NCBI RefSeq assembly: GCF_000020685.1
Contig: NC_012526.1
Location: forward strand, 2,024,001 to 2,088,000
Source of the DNA: Deinococcus deserti VCD115
Lineage (GTDB): Bacteria > Deinococcota > Deinococci > Deinococcales > Deinococcaceae
Reading direction: 5' to 3'
DNA: 64,000 nucleotides
Shown: piece after piece, positions 49,652 to 60,034 of the stretch
Layout of the letters: every line of letters begins with the position of its first letter
Position numbering within the stretch: position 1 is the first letter of the stretch
Notes under the pieces: generated by a model
Databases searched by the model: none
What the model was told of the DNA's origin: nothing
Seen by the model: the letters and a program-made list of their open reading frames with translations, nothing else
Position numbers and translations under genes: made by a program

Positions 49652-49780
49652 GCGTTTTCTCCGTACTTGTGGGATTTCCCCCCGTACTGGCCAGGGGAGT
49701 TAGTGTCTTGAGGCCCGTGTAGTGTACCTGACAGTTCCACCCACCTGACTTAAGCCCCTCTGAACATGTCACCCTGAAGC

Positions 49781-50596
49781 ATGACCGTACCGGCCGCCCG
49801 CACCGTCCTGATCGTGTCCGACCACACCGGCCTGACCGCCGAAAACATCGCGCGCGCGCTGCTGGCCCACTTTCCCGGTCATCCTCTGCGATATGTGCGC
49901 CGCCCATTTACAGCGGATGTTCAGGCCGCGCGCGACGTAGCTCAGGAGGTGCGCGATCTGGCCGGACGCGGCGAGCGGCCGCTGGTCTTTACAACCATTA
50001 CCCGGCCGGAGGTGCTGCAGGAACTGCAAAGCGCCTCCGCGCAGGTCTTTGACCTCTTGACCCCAGGTCTGGACGTGCTGGAGCAGGAGTTCGGACAGCC
50101 GCCGGCGCGGCACATCGGCGGACATCACGACATGCACGACTCCAGCGAGTACCTGGGCCGCATGGAAGCGCTGGATTTTGCACTGGCGACCGACGATGGC
50201 ATCGGAGAGCGCCAGTACGACCTGTCAGACGTGATCCTGGTGGGCGTCTCACGGGCGGGCAAGACACCTACCAGCCTGTTTCTGGCTTTGCAGCATGGCG
50301 TGCGGGCCAGCAACTACCCGCTGGCCGAGGACGACTTCGAACGTGAAGGTCTCCCAGCTCCGCTGGTCAGACACCACAGCAAACTGCATGGCCTGACCAT
50401 CGAGCCCCGGCGGCTGCACGCCATCCGCACCCAGCGCAAGCCCGGCAGCCGCTACGCCAGCCTGGAACAGTGCGAGTTCGAGGTCCGGCGTGCCGAGCGC
50501 CTCTTCCAGCGCCACGGCCTGCCGATACGCGACACCACCAGCGCCAGCGTCGAGGAAATCGCAGCCGGGATTCTCAACTCGCTGCGGCGGGGGTAA
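49781..50596 (+). CDS. ppsR: PEP synthase regulatory protein (kinase/pyrophosphorylase, DUF299)
   Basis: 271 residues. Bifunctional regulator that phosphorylates the PpsA Thr with ADP and reverses this with Pi. N-terminal [20 protein letters not shown]; characteristic [20 protein letters not shown] (P-loop-like G-x-S-R-x-G-K-T-P) and [10 protein letters not shown]-terminal [16 protein letters not shown] followed by [15 protein letters not shown]. It matches PpsR/PDRP in length and order. It is divergently transcribed from ppsA (130 bp between starts), consistent with partnership; which target is used (PpsA or PPDK) follows from ppsA being adjacent. Start ATG 49781; no clear ribosome-binding site or perfect -10 (CACCCT 5 nt upstream). 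Confidence 0.94.
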   Translation: MTVPAARTVLIVSDHTGLTAENIARALLAHFPGHPLRYVRRPFTADVQAARDVAQEVRDLAGRGERPLVFTTITRPEVLQELQSASAQVFDLLTPGLDVLEQEFGQPPARHIGGHHDMHDSSEYLGRMEALDFALATDDGIGERQYDLSDVILVGVSRAGKTPTSLFLALQHGVRASNYPLAEDDFEREGLPAPLVRHHSKLHGLTIEPRRLHAIRTQRKPGSRYASLEQCEFEVRRAERLFQRHGLPIRDTTSASVEEIAAGILNSLRRG

Positions 50597-50608
50597 TCGC
50601 TACTGCGG

Positions 50609-52243
50609 TCAGCGCCGCTCGCGGTAGCGCCGGATCAGCGCGTTGGTGCTGCTGTCGTGACTCAGCTCGGGCTCATCGGCCCCAAGCTCCTTCACGATCC
50701 GCCTGGCCAGCACCTTGCCGAGTTCCACCCCCCACTGATCGAAGGAATTCACGTCCCAGATCACGCCCTGCACAAAGACTTTGTGCTCGTACAGCGCGAT
50801 CAATGCGCCCAGCGTGCGTGGGGTCAGCCGGTCGACGAGCAGGGTGCTGGTAGGCCGGTTGCCGTCGAAGACGCGGTGCGGGGCAAGCGCGGCGTCCACC
50901 CCTTCGGCCAGCACTTCCTCCAGCGTCTTGCCGAAGGCCAGAGCCTCGGTCTGGGCGAACACGTTGGCCATCAGCAGATCGTGATGGGGTGCGCCGCCGG
51001 GGAGGGGCAGGGGGTTGAGGGTCTGGGCAAAGGCGATGAAATCGCAGGGGATCAGCTTGGTGCCCTGATGAATCAGCTGATAGAAGGCGTGCTGGCCGTT
51101 GGTGCCCGGCTGGCCCCAGACCACCGGTCCGGTCTGGTAGGTGACCTCCTGACCGTCCAGCGTCACGTGCTTGCCGTTGCTTTCCATGTCCAGCTGTTGC
51201 AGGTAAGCCGGGAAATAGGCCAGGTACTGGTCATAGGGCAGCACGGCCAGGGTCTCAGCCCCAAAGAAGTTGTTGTACCAGACGCCCAGCAGGCCCATCA
51301 GCACCGGCAGGTTGGCCTCCAGCGGCGCGGTGCGGAAGTGTTCGTCCATGTCGTGAAAGCCCGAGAGCAGTTCGCGGAACCCGTCCGGACCGATGGCCAG
51401 CATCAGGCTCAGGCCGATGGCGCTGTCCATCGAATAACGCCCGCCCACCCAGTCCCAGAATTCGAACATGTTGGCCGTGTCGATCCCGAACTTCTGCACG
51501 GCCTCGGCGTTGGTGGACACGGCCACGAAATGCCGGGCCACCGCGGCCTCGTCGCCCAGGGCGGAGAGCAGCCACGCGCGGGCGCTCTGCGCATTGGCCA
51601 TGGTCTCCTGGGTGGTAAAGGTCTTGCTGGACACGATAAACAATGTTTCTTCCGCCGTCAGGTCACGGGTCTTCTCGACCAGGTCCGTGCCGTCCACGTT
51701 CGAGACGAAGCGCACGGTCAGTTCGCGCTGCGCATAGTGCCGCAGCGCCTCATACGCCATGACCGGGCCCAGGTCACTGCCACCGATGCCGATATTTACG
51801 ATGGCGCGGATGGGCTTGCCGGTGTGCCCGAGCCAGCTGCCGCTGCGTACCTGCTGCGCAAACGCTGCCATTCGCTCCAGCACCTCATGCACATCAGGCA
51901 CCACGTTGCGACCATCCACCAGAACGTCCGAGCCACGTGGCGCGCGCAGGGCGGTGTGCAGTACAGCACGGCCCTCGGTCACGTTGATCTTCTCTCCGCC
52001 GAACATCGCGTCACGCCGCTCCGGCAGACCCCGGGCGTGCGCCAGGGCCACGAGCAGATCCAGGGTTTCATCGGTCACGCGGTGCTTGCTGTAATCCAGG
52101 TACAGGCCCGCACCTTCAGCGGTCAGGCGCTCGCCGCGGCCGGGATCAGCGGCGAACAGGTCACGCAGATGCACGCTGTGGAGGGTTTCGAAATGGGCTT
52201 GCAGGGCCTGCCAAGCCGGCGTCTCGGTCAGTGCGGCGCTCAT
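50609..52243 (-). CDS. pgi: Glucose-6-phosphate isomerase
   Basis: 544 residues. Interconverts glucose-6-P and fructose-6-P; cytosolic dimer. Signatures [68 protein letters not shown] (active Arg and catalytic region), [32 protein letters not shown], and C-terminal [17 protein letters not shown] [16 protein letters not shown]. The frame extends 38 codons upstream, but ATG 52243 is 6 nt after TATTCT (complement of 52250-52255), leaderless, and begins the conserved N-terminus. Convergent with ppsR (12-bp gap, no obvious terminator). Confidence 0.96.
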   Translation of the reverse strand: MSAALTETPAWQALQAHFETLHSVHLRDLFAADPGRGERLTAEGAGLYLDYSKHRVTDETLDLLVALAHARGLPERRDAMFGGEKINVTEGRAVLHTALRAPRGSDVLVDGRNVVPDVHEVLERMAAFAQQVRSGSWLGHTGKPIRAIVNIGIGGSDLGPVMAYEALRHYAQRELTVRFVSNVDGTDLVEKTRDLTAEETLFIVSSKTFTTQETMANAQSARAWLLSALGDEAAVARHFVAVSTNAEAVQKFGIDTANMFEFWDWVGGRYSMDSAIGLSLMLAIGPDGFRELLSGFHDMDEHFRTAPLEANLPVLMGLLGVWYNNFFGAETLAVLPYDQYLAYFPAYLQQLDMESNGKHVTLDGQEVTYQTGPVVWGQPGTNGQHAFYQLIHQGTKLIPCDFIAFAQTLNPLPLPGGAPHHDLLMANVFAQTEALAFGKTLEEVLAEGVDAALAPHRVFDGNRPTSTLLVDRLTPRTLGALIALYEHKVFVQGVIWDVNSFDQWGVELGKVLARRIVKELGADEPELSHDSSTNALIRRYRERR

Positions 52244-52301
52244 GTGCCGAGAATAGGGTCCATGTTCACCATTGCGCCGCTGCATGTGTAAAACGCTAAG
52301 C

Positions 52302-52329
52302 GGCCCGCATGTTCGGGCCCGTGGTTTTT
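52302..52329 (+). terminator. Terminator-like hairpin in a divergent intergenic region
   Basis: GGCCCG (52302-52307)/CGGGCC (52314-52319) then CGTGGTTTTT. There is no plus-strand gene upstream, only a 9-codon frame (ATG 52262 MFTIAPLHV stop), so it must end a short unannotated transcript or act as a leader terminator for 52482. Confidence 0.5.
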
Positions 52330-52481
52330 CAGTGTGCTGCGCGCAGACGCTTTTCACTTCTCAGCTGGCAGGCACACCCAGCGCGGCAGTGGGGCTCCTG
52401 CACTTCCCATTCCCGTCATGGCGCGCTTGAATACGTGGGCCTCTTTAGCATTCCTTCAAAATCACCGCCCCAGGAGTTCCT

Positions 52482-53759
52482 ATGACCAAAGTTCAAGATC
52501 TGCAAGACCACGATGTCGTGATCGTTTCTGCTGTCCGCTCCCCGATTGGAGCCATTCGCGGTGGACTGTCCAGCGTGCGCCCGGACGATCTGGCCGGCAC
52601 CGTGATCCGTGAGGCCGTCAACCGCGCCGGCGTCCCCGAGGACGGCATTGAGGAAGTCATTTTCGGCTGTGCCAACCAGGCCGGAGAGGACAACCGCAAT
52701 GTGGCCCGCATGGCCGCTGTGCTTGCGGGCCTGCCCGAATCCGTGGCTGGCGTGACCGTCAATCGCCTGTGCGCCAGTGGTCTGAATGCCGTGAACATGG
52801 CCGCGCGCGCCATCCGAACCGGCGAAGGGGACATCTACGTGGCCGGCGGCGTGGAAAGCATGACCCGCGCGCCCCTGTCGATGCCCAAAGGCAGCCAGCC
52901 TTTCGCGAACGGCAACGTCACGGTGTACGACACCACGCTGGGCTGGCGGTATCCCAACCCGGCCATGGAAGCGAAATTCCCGCTGGAAGCCATGGGCGAA
53001 ACGGCCGAGAACATCGTCGAACGCAGCTGCGACGGCGCCTACGCTGGCGGCGAGATCAGCCGCGCCGACCAGGACGCCTTCGCGCTGGAGTCGCAGCGCC
53101 GCACGGTAGACGCCCTGAACCGCGGGGCATTCAATAGCGAGATCGTGCCCATCGAGGTCAAGGGCAAGAAAGGCATCACGCTCTTCGATACCGACGAGCA
53201 TCCCCGGTACAAGCGCGACGGCGACATGTTCACGCTGGCCACCGACGAGGCGACGCTGAGCGGCCTGAAGCCGGCCTTCCGCAAAGGTGGCAGCGTCACC
53301 GCCGGCAACGCGAGCGGCCTGAACGATGGTGCCGCTGCCCTGGTACTGATGAGTGCGGGGAAAGCCCGCGAGCTGGGAATCCGGCCCCTGGCCCGCTGGG
53401 TAGGCTCAGCGGCAGCCGGAGTCGAAGCCCGCGTGATGGGTCTTGGGCCCATTCCAGCCACCCGCAAGGTGCTTCAGCGCACGGGACTGAAGATCGAGGA
53501 CCTCGACCTGATCGAGCTGAACGAGGCCTTTGCCGCGCAGGCGCTGGCCTGTATCCGCGAACTGGGCCTGGATCAGGCGAAAGTGAATGTTAACGGCGGC
53601 GCCATCGCGCTGGGGCATCCCCTGGGCATGAGTGGCGCGCGGCTGATCACCACCCTGTTACACGAGCTCGAGCGCCGCGGGGGCCGTTATGGGCTGGCCA
53701 CACTGTGCGTCGGCGTCGGACAGGGCGAGGCCACCATCATCGAGCGGGTCGAGGCATGA
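52482..53759 (+). CDS. Thiolase, beta-ketoadipyl-CoA/acetyl-CoA acyltransferase type
   Basis: 425 residues. Compared with the thiolase at 4885 it has the PcaF-like segment [20 protein letters not shown] and [20 protein letters not shown] (both typical of beta-ketoadipyl-CoA thiolase), nucleophilic Cys in [58 protein letters not shown], and C-terminal [11 protein letters not shown]. It cleaves or makes 3-oxoacyl-CoA; with the fused CoA transferase downstream, a 3-oxoadipate or acetoacetate route is likely. ATG after CAGGAG, 5 nt; overlaps the next gene by ATGA. Confidence 0.92.
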   Translation: MTKVQDLQDHDVVIVSAVRSPIGAIRGGLSSVRPDDLAGTVIREAVNRAGVPEDGIEEVIFGCANQAGEDNRNVARMAAVLAGLPESVAGVTVNRLCASGLNAVNMAARAIRTGEGDIYVAGGVESMTRAPLSMPKGSQPFANGNVTVYDTTLGWRYPNPAMEAKFPLEAMGETAENIVERSCDGAYAGGEISRADQDAFALESQRRTVDALNRGAFNSEIVPIEVKGKKGITLFDTDEHPRYKRDGDMFTLATDEATLSGLKPAFRKGGSVTAGNASGLNDGAAALVLMSAGKARELGIRPLARWVGSAAAGVEARVMGLGPIPATRKVLQRTGLKIEDLDLIELNEAFAAQALACIRELGLDQAKVNVNGGAIALGHPLGMSGARLITTLLHELERRGGRYGLATLCVGVGQGEATIIERVEA

Positions 53760-55135
53760 AGCTGCTGCCCGTGTTGAGCGTGGAAGAGGCTGCGCGGCTG
53801 GTCAAAGACGGCCAGACACTGCTGGTGGGTGGCTTCGGTATGACCGGCAACCCGGTACACCTGACGCACGCGCTGGCTGAACTGGGCACCCGGAACCTGA
53901 CCTACGTGGCCAACAACGTGGGCGAACCGGGCATGGGCGGCGGGCGGCTGCTGCGCAACGGACAGATCCGCAAGGCGGTGGGCAGTTTCTTTACCAGCAA
54001 CCCCGAGGCCGTGGCCGCCTATCAAGCCGGCACTATGGACGTTCAGCTGATTCCGCAGGGCACCCTGGCTGAGGCGATCCGGGCCGGGGGGGCAGGCATC
54101 GGCGGCTTTTACACCCCCACAGCCGCCGGGACGGTCGTCGCTGGTGACGCCGACGTGCGTACCCTGGGCGGCCAGGAGATGATCTTTGTACCGGCCATCC
54201 GGGGTGACGTGGCGTTTATCCGCGCGTGGCGGGCCGACCGGGCCGGGAATCTGCAGTACCGCCTGACCGAACAGAACTTCAACCGCGCTATGGCCACCGC
54301 CGCCGACCTGGTGATCGTGGAGGCCGAAGAAATTGTCGAGGTGGGGCAGATTCCGCCGGATCAGGTACACACTCCAGGCCTGTATGTGGACTACCTGGTG
54401 CAGGCCACCCTGACCGAAGCCGACCTGGGCTCCAGCGCCAGCGTGAAGGGCAGCAGCCGCCGGGTAGATGACGTGCGCATGCACATGGCCCGCCGCGCGT
54501 TGCAGGAACTGCGTCCCGGAGATGTGGTGAATCTGGGCATCGGCATTCCGACGCTGGTGGCAGACCTGATCACGCCGGAACACGGGGTCAATCTGCACAC
54601 GGAGAATGGAATGCTGGGCGTGGGCCCCGCTCCCGAGGACGGCGGCGCCATGCATTACCCCGTCAACGCCGGCAAGGTGCCGGTCACGGCGCTGCCAGGC
54701 GCCAGTTACTTCGACAGTGCTGACAGTTTCGGCATGATCCGCGGCGGGCATGTGGACGTAGCGGTCATCGGCGGCCTGCAGGTGGACGCTCAAGGCAACC
54801 TGGCCAACTGGGCGGTACCGGGCAAGCCCCTGCTGGGCGTAGGCGGCGCCATGGATCTGGCCAGCGGAGCCCGCAAGCTCATCGTCACCATGATGCACAC
54901 CGATCCAGATGGGACACCAAAAATCGTGCCGGAGTGCACGCTGCCGCTGACCGCCCGGGGCGCCGTGGACATGGTCATTACCGACAAGGCTGTGTTCGAG
55001 TTCCAGAGCGGACAGCTCACCCTGACCGGGCTCATGCCCGGCGCCACCCTGGACGAGGTCCGCGCCAGCACAGGCGCTCCCTTTGCAGAACGCCTCACCG
55101 TAGGTCCTGCCCAGAGCCCTGCCGTCGCCACCTGA
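53756..55135 (+). CDS. 3-oxoacid/3-oxoadipate CoA-transferase, fused alpha-beta subunits
   Basis: 459 residues in one chain that in most bacteria is two subunits. Alpha half (about 1-225): [38 protein letters not shown] and [20 protein letters not shown]. Beta half (about 245-459): [20 protein letters not shown], the catalytic Glu in [33 protein letters not shown] and [20 protein letters not shown]. The linker is the short stretch [18 protein letters not shown]. Moves CoA from succinyl-CoA or acetyl-CoA to an oxoacid. ATG overlaps the thiolase stop. The frame extends upstream to 53705 within the thiolase; ATG 53756 is the conserved start. Confidence 0.94.
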   Translation: MKLLPVLSVEEAARLVKDGQTLLVGGFGMTGNPVHLTHALAELGTRNLTYVANNVGEPGMGGGRLLRNGQIRKAVGSFFTSNPEAVAAYQAGTMDVQLIPQGTLAEAIRAGGAGIGGFYTPTAAGTVVAGDADVRTLGGQEMIFVPAIRGDVAFIRAWRADRAGNLQYRLTEQNFNRAMATAADLVIVEAEEIVEVGQIPPDQVHTPGLYVDYLVQATLTEADLGSSASVKGSSRRVDDVRMHMARRALQELRPGDVVNLGIGIPTLVADLITPEHGVNLHTENGMLGVGPAPEDGGAMHYPVNAGKVPVTALPGASYFDSADSFGMIRGGHVDVAVIGGLQVDAQGNLANWAVPGKPLLGVGGAMDLASGARKLIVTMMHTDPDGTPKIVPECTLPLTARGAVDMVITDKAVFEFQSGQLTLTGLMPGATLDEVRASTGAPFAERLTVGPAQSPAVAT

Positions 55136-55169
55136 GCAGCGAGCACACGGAAGAAGCCCAGAGGCTCTG

Positions 55170-55205
55170 ATTCGGTGGACTGAACACCCTTTATTCGGCG
55201 GACTG
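55170..55205. repeat. Two copies of a 13-mer
   Basis: ATTCGGTGGACTG (55170-55182) and ATTCGGCGGACTG (55193-55205), 12 of 13 identical, 23 bp apart. Confidence 0.8.
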
Positions 55206-55435
55206 GGGAGCGTCGGCGGTGCTTCCCGGCGCACTATTTCCCGCAGTTCACGGCCTGTCCGCTCGATGAATCGCCCTGCAGCCCCGGGGCACCGTGCCGC
55301 TGGCTGGCGCGGTCCATGCGCACGCTGTTCACCTGCACACCCTCCAGTCAGCACAGACCTGCCGAGGTGGGCAAGGATCAGGCAGCATCAGACGTTTGAG
55401 ATGTGACATGCGCTGTTTTTTGGCGTTCAGACACA

Positions 55436-55474
55436 AAGTGACCGCTCGAAAGTAAGGTGACCGCCTGGAAGTAA
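55436..55474. repeat. Tandem 20-mer, 19-bp period
   Basis: AAGTGACCGCTCGAAAGTAA (55436-55455) followed by AGGTGACCGCCTGGAAGTAA (55455-55474), 16 of 20 identical. Confidence 0.8.
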
Positions 55475-55748
55475 GTCTGATGGCAACAGTTGAAAGAAGT
55501 ACCTGACGGTCCGTGTCGGACGCTGATCCGGCACAGGAAGCTGCGCGCAAGTAACTGAGAAACAAAGAGGACCTGCCTTACCCGCTGTATCTGGTGACGC
55601 TGGCCTTCTTGCAGCGCGGCGCATGGTCGCCATCAGCATCCTGGATTCCGGCAACTTCCGCTCAGACGCCTGGAGGCCGCTGGGGGTTCTGAAGTGGGTG
55701 CAGCACGGACAGCCGGGCAATTGTGAACGTCAACGCTATAGTGCCCCC

Positions 55749-56723
55749 GTGGACGCCCTGGAGCTCTTGCAGCTGAACCTCCTGTCGCCGATGGTGCTGG
55801 CCTTTGTTCTGGGCGTGGTCGCTGTCCTGGTGCGCAGTGATCTGCGCCTTCCTGAAGAGCTGTATACGGTTCTTTCGATCTATCTGCTGTTTGCCATCGG
55901 CCTCAAAGGCGGCGCAGAGCTTTCCGTGACGCCGCTGGGTGAGGTTATTCTCCCGGCCCTGGCCACCGTTGCCCTGGGCATACTCTTTCCCATCCTTGCC
56001 TACGGGGTGCTGCGGCGGGTGGGCCGCATGAGCGTGGCGGACTCAGCTGCGGTGGCCGCGCACTACGGCTCGGTCAGCGCGGTTACCTTCACCGCCGTCA
56101 TCACCACCATGGCCGCACTGCGGGTGCCTGTAGAGGGCTTCATGCCCGCGCTGCTGGCCCTGATGGAGGCGCCCGCCATTGTTGTGGCACTGACCATTGC
56201 CCGCTCGCGGATGCCGGGAGCCGCGCCCGGCGGACTTGGCGAAGTCTGGCGCGAGATCCTGACGGGCCGCAGCCTGTTCGTGCTGATCGGCGGTCTGGTG
56301 GTGGGACTGCTGAGCGGCAAAGCTGGTCTGGCGCAAGTGGCGCCCTTTTTCGTAGAGCCATTCCGGGGCGCGCTGGTGCTGTTTTTGCTGGAGATGGGCA
56401 CAGTGGCCGCCGCGCGCATCCGTGACCTGCGCAAGGTGGGGCCCTTTCTGGTGGCGTTTGGCATCCTGACTCCCATCGTGTTCGGCTTCGTAGGCGTCGT
56501 TGCGGGGACGCTGTCAGGCCTGTCACTTGGGGGGACCACGGTGATGGCCGTAATGGCCGCAAGCGCCTCATACATTGCTGCGCCCGCCGCTGTGCGCATC
56601 GCTCTTCCGCAGGCCAACCCGGCGTATTACCTGGGGTCCTCGCTTGGAGTGACTTTTCCCTTCAACCTCAGCATTGGCATTCCGCTCTATTACGCTATGG
56701 CCCAGGCGTTCCAGGGAGGCTGA
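55749..56723 (+). CDS. sbtA: SbtA-family sodium-dependent bicarbonate transporter
   Basis: 324 residues, ten-helix SbtA (DUF897) transporter, known in cyanobacteria as a Na+/HCO3- symporter. Visible segments: LDLELLQ-like N-terminus with LNLLSPMVLAFVLGVVAVLV, YTVLSIYLLFAIGLKGGAEL, AAHYGSVSAVTFTAVITTMA (SVSA, the first substrate-site motif), GRSLFVLIGGLVVGLLSGKA, GGTTVMAVMAASASYIAAPA and LGSSLGVTFPFNLSIGIPLY. The frame opens 42 codons earlier, but GTG 55749 is 6 nt after TATAGT and starts the conserved N-terminus. sbtB lies 3 bp downstream, as in cyanobacteria. Confidence 0.93.
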   Translation: MDALELLQLNLLSPMVLAFVLGVVAVLVRSDLRLPEELYTVLSIYLLFAIGLKGGAELSVTPLGEVILPALATVALGILFPILAYGVLRRVGRMSVADSAAVAAHYGSVSAVTFTAVITTMAALRVPVEGFMPALLALMEAPAIVVALTIARSRMPGAAPGGLGEVWREILTGRSLFVLIGGLVVGLLSGKAGLAQVAPFFVEPFRGALVLFLLEMGTVAAARIRDLRKVGPFLVAFGILTPIVFGFVGVVAGTLSGLSLGGTTVMAVMAASASYIAAPAAVRIALPQANPAYYLGSSLGVTFPFNLSIGIPLYYAMAQAFQGG

Positions 56724-56726
56724 ACC

Positions 56727-57029
56727 ATGAAAACCGTGATTTTGCGGCGTGTGACTGTCATTGCAGAAGCCCTGCTGGAAGAGCGCCTCGTGAGAGATCT
56801 GCGCCGTTTCGGCTCACGCGGGCACACCATCAGTGACGTGCGCGGCCAGGGCTCACGCGGCGTGCGTGCCAGCGAGTGGGAGGGCCGCAACGTGCAACTG
56901 GAGACCATCGTCTCTCCGCAGGTGGCGCAGGCCCTGCTGGAGTACCTCGCGGCCACTTATTTCGAACATTACGCTGTGATCGCCTATGTCCAGGACGTGG
57001 AGGTCGTGCGCGGTGAAAAGTACGTGTAG
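56727..57029 (+). CDS. sbtB: SbtB-like PII-type signalling protein
   Basis: 100 residues, ferredoxin-like PII fold. N-terminal MKTVILRRVTVIAEALLEER, T-loop-like stretch (about 37-58: SDVRGQGSRGVRASEWEGRN), B-loop TIVSPQVAQALLEYLAATYF, C-terminal VIAYVQDVEVVRGEKYV. Cyanobacterial SbtB binds adenine nucleotides (cAMP, AMP, ADP) and gates SbtA; the adenine-binding and effector residues cannot be judged here. It lacks the CGPxGC redox C-terminal extension of the cyanobacterial protein. Position 3 bp after sbtA and its size make it the partner. It ends at 57029. Confidence 0.85.
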   Translation: MKTVILRRVTVIAEALLEERLVRDLRRFGSRGHTISDVRGQGSRGVRASEWEGRNVQLETIVSPQVAQALLEYLAATYFEHYAVIAYVQDVEVVRGEKYV

Positions 57030-57574
57030 CTCAGGAAGGCGTCTGGGTCCCGGAGCTGTCTTTGGACAGCAGGCGCGGTGCCTGCTCAGGCGCGCAAGGT
57101 CTGGTTGATGGCCAAGACAGAAGCCATCCGGGCCGTGGAGCCTGATGAAGGCATCGGCTCCCGCCTGACAGCAGGCCGTCACGTCACGCCCACTCGACAC
57201 ACTGCTGCACACCCCTGGCATCAGCTGGAACTCGCGCCTGGCGTGCCTGCACTTGTCGATGTTTTCGAAGACCGCGACCACGTTGACCAGGGGTCGCGTT
57301 CGTCAGGCACGGCGGACACCAGGACTTCCTGTGGACTGTTCTGTTGATCTCGGAAGGACGCTGGAAGATCAACGTCTGGCGAGAACCTGTCCCGCTGTGA
57401 TCTGAAGGGTTCTGTTGTGAGCCCCAATCGTGGTCGGTGCCCAGATAACGCATCTGGGGCCCAGCACAAAAAGTCAATTTCCCCCAGCTGATCCCGGGTG
57501 GTTGGTTCCTTCACTCTAGTTGCCGGGAGTATCCCCGACTTTTTCATGAGGCTGGAGCATCCTGATCCGCGTTC
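57030..57574. other. 545-bp stretch without a recognisable gene
   Basis: Both strands have short frames only. On the minus strand the piece opening MKKSGILPATRVKEPTTRDQ (from 57547) and other fragments do not match anything I know. Possibly a decayed insertion or gene. Confidence 0.4.
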
Positions 57575-58540
57575 TTATCGCTGCTCAACCTGCCGCAGCA
57601 GCTCACGCACTGCCAGCTCATTGGCAATTGGGCCGCGAATGCGGCTGAACAGCTGAACGTCCAGAAAGTACACCTGCCGGTTCCTGCTGGCTGCCAGCCG
57701 CCCGGCAAGAGGACTGGACTCCCAGTCTCGGCGGGCCTTTGTGGTGGTGTTCGCGCCCGAGGCGATGACGAACACGGCGTCAGGCGTCAGCGTACTCAGG
57801 CCCTCCACGCTGAGCTTCTGGTAGCCCTCATCCAGAGACGTATCCGGGTTCCCAGGGAGCAGCAGGCGCATGCCCAGGCTCTCGAACAAGCCACCGGTCC
57901 AGTCCTTCGGGCCCAGCACGGTATACAGGTCTTTCTGGCTGCCTCCTGCGTTCCAGACCACGAGAACACGCTTTCCACGCAGAGCTGCAGGCAGGGAGGC
58001 GCGCGCCTGGGTGATTATCTTCCTGTGGCGTTCCAGGACGCTGGGAGGACGGTTCTCCCGGTTCAGTACGCGGGCCAGCACCGGCAGGCTCTTCTGCCAG
58101 TCACCCGTGTGAATGCCGTTCAACAGCAGCGTTGGGGCAATACGGTTCAGGGCCGGGTAGGCCTCGCTGGCGTAGTTCTCGCCCACAATCAGGTCAGGCT
58201 TGAGGGCTGCAATGACCTCCAGGTTAGGTTTGTAGCGGTCGCCCACATTCAGTGGCTTGCTGGTCACGCGGCTGCCCAGATACCTGATCTGGCTTATCGG
58301 AGAGCCGTAGTTGGTGATCCCGAGCTGCGCTGCCTCGCCGTACCCCACTGGCTGGACGCCCAGGGAAAGCAGCAGATCCAGGGCGTGCGGCCCTAATGCC
58401 ACCACCCGCACAGGCGCGCGCTCGATGCGCGCTTTCCCGGCAGCGTGCTCCACGGTCATGGGGTAGGTGGCGGCATAGGTGGAGCCTGAAGACAGCATCA
58501 CCCCAAGGGCCAGCCAGCGAAGTGCAAGGCAAGAAGTCAC
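57575..58540 (-). CDS. Iron-complex/B12-type ABC transporter substrate-binding protein
   Basis: 321 residues. Signal peptide (LALRWLALGVMLSSGSTYAA) and a FecB/BtuF-type periplasmic-binding fold: ERAPVRVVALGPHALDLLLS, LGVQPVGYG, LNVGDRYKPNLEVIAALKPD (the N-P-N-x-E-x-I-xxL-K-PD motif of class-III binding proteins), TLTPDAVFVIASGAN. It likely captures a ferric siderophore; permease and ATPase genes are not adjacent. GTG 58540 is 6 nt after TATGAT (complement of 58547-58552), leaderless; a longer frame would start at ATG 58555. The promoter overlaps an inverted repeat that may be an operator. Confidence 0.88.
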   Translation of the reverse strand: MTSCLALRWLALGVMLSSGSTYAATYPMTVEHAAGKARIERAPVRVVALGPHALDLLLSLGVQPVGYGEAAQLGITNYGSPISQIRYLGSRVTSKPLNVGDRYKPNLEVIAALKPDLIVGENYASEAYPALNRIAPTLLLNGIHTGDWQKSLPVLARVLNRENRPPSVLERHRKIITQARASLPAALRGKRVLVVWNAGGSQKDLYTVLGPKDWTGGLFESLGMRLLLPGNPDTSLDEGYQKLSVEGLSTLTPDAVFVIASGANTTTKARRDWESSPLAGRLAASRNRQVYFLDVQLFSRIRGPIANELAVRELLRQVEQR

Positions 58541-58546
58541 TGGCCA

Positions 58547-58564
58547 ATCATACATGATATTGAG
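58547..58564. promoter_or_regulatory. Inverted repeat over the -10 of the iron-complex binding-protein gene
   Basis: On the coding strand the sequence CAATATCATGTATGATTGG contains the arms ATCAT and ATGAT around the -10 hexamer TATGAT, extended by CAAT and ATTG outward. A repressor of the Fur/DtxR type, common for iron uptake, is a natural candidate; identity is inference. Confidence 0.45.
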
Positions 58565-59158
58565 AAATTGAAATCAAAAAATATTCGAAGAAGAGGGGCT
58601 GAATTGGTGTAATGGTCTGTGGCCACCTCACCGCTTTTTTCCAGGTCTCATCGGGGGCAGAGCAGGATTCTGCTTCTATGGCTCCAAGCCTAGTGCCTCA
58701 CCAGAAATTGGGGACGACCCAGTCATGAGCCTGGAAATTAGTTGGCTGGATGGGGCAGTACCCAGCAGCACAGAGAGAACATAACGGCACTGGATTATGC
58801 AGGCGCCAGGGGCGCAGGAGTACAGCAAATCTCTGGAAGACACCGCCATGATGACTCTGCTGCTTAGTCATGGCAAGGAAAAGAGGAATCTCGGTGCTTC
58901 AGGGCGAACGCCAGCATGGCTCCAGCACACGAATCGTGTACAGAACCAGTTCAGGCACCGGCCATCAGGGCAGTCAGGTGCAAAGCATTCTCTTTACGTT
59001 TCACTTACGTGCGCCTCTTTCTGCCACAACGCCATACACCCTTCCTGGCCAGCAGGATTTTCCGTTGAACAAGCAGCATACAGCGACTCTCAGCTCTCCA
59101 GCTCCGGGCTTAAAAAGGCTTAGAGAACACGCGCAGGCTTCTGAGGCGGCTGGGCTCA
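58565..59158. other. Roughly 600-bp stretch without a recognisable gene
   Basis: An AT-rich start (AAATTGAAATCAAAAAATATT, 58565-58585) is the upstream region of the iron-complex gene. Downstream frames on the plus strand (for example around 58870-59226) have no credible start or family. Possibly decayed coding DNA. Confidence 0.4.
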
Positions 59159-59800
<642 letters not shown>

Positions 59801-59951
59801 TTCACTGATCAGCGTAGCGTGTGATCGGTGTGCCGCGTCGTAAGCAGGTCGCCACTTTTAGAAGCGCGTCCGGCCATCGCCGAGTCACACTGTCGATCAT
59901 TCCGCCCTCTACGATACCGCCGCACGTGAGTGTGTGCTGTGAGCTTTTCTC

Positions 59952-59981
59952 GTGACACTTCCATGACCAGAAGCCTAGAGT
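59952..59981 (+). promoter_or_regulatory. Promoter of hpf
   Basis: -35 GTGACA (59952-59957), 18-bp spacer, -10 TAGAGT (59976-59981). The transcript has a leader of about 45 nt with AGAGAGG before the start codon, so hpf is a conventional, leadered gene. Confidence 0.7.
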
Positions 59982-60034
59982 GAGGTCCCGGAACCAAACC
60001 CATCTTCCGGGAGTTTCCTAGAGAGGTGAAAGCC

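Larger units (their letters stand above)
55136..55736. other. 600-bp gene-free stretch with direct repeats
   Basis: Contains two pairs of tandem repeats (see separate entries), reminiscent of the multiple internal repeats in IS21-family ends, but no transposase remnant that I can recognise. The 3' edge has the SbtA promoter TATAGT (55737-55742). Confidence 0.4.

Noticed and set aside
50608..52357. pgi starting at 52357
   Set aside because: The extra 38 codons have no conservation pattern, and a leaderless promoter TATTCT sits 6 nt before ATG 52243.
55436..55474. CRISPR-like or satellite array
   Set aside because: Only two adjacent copies with no spacers and no cas genes.
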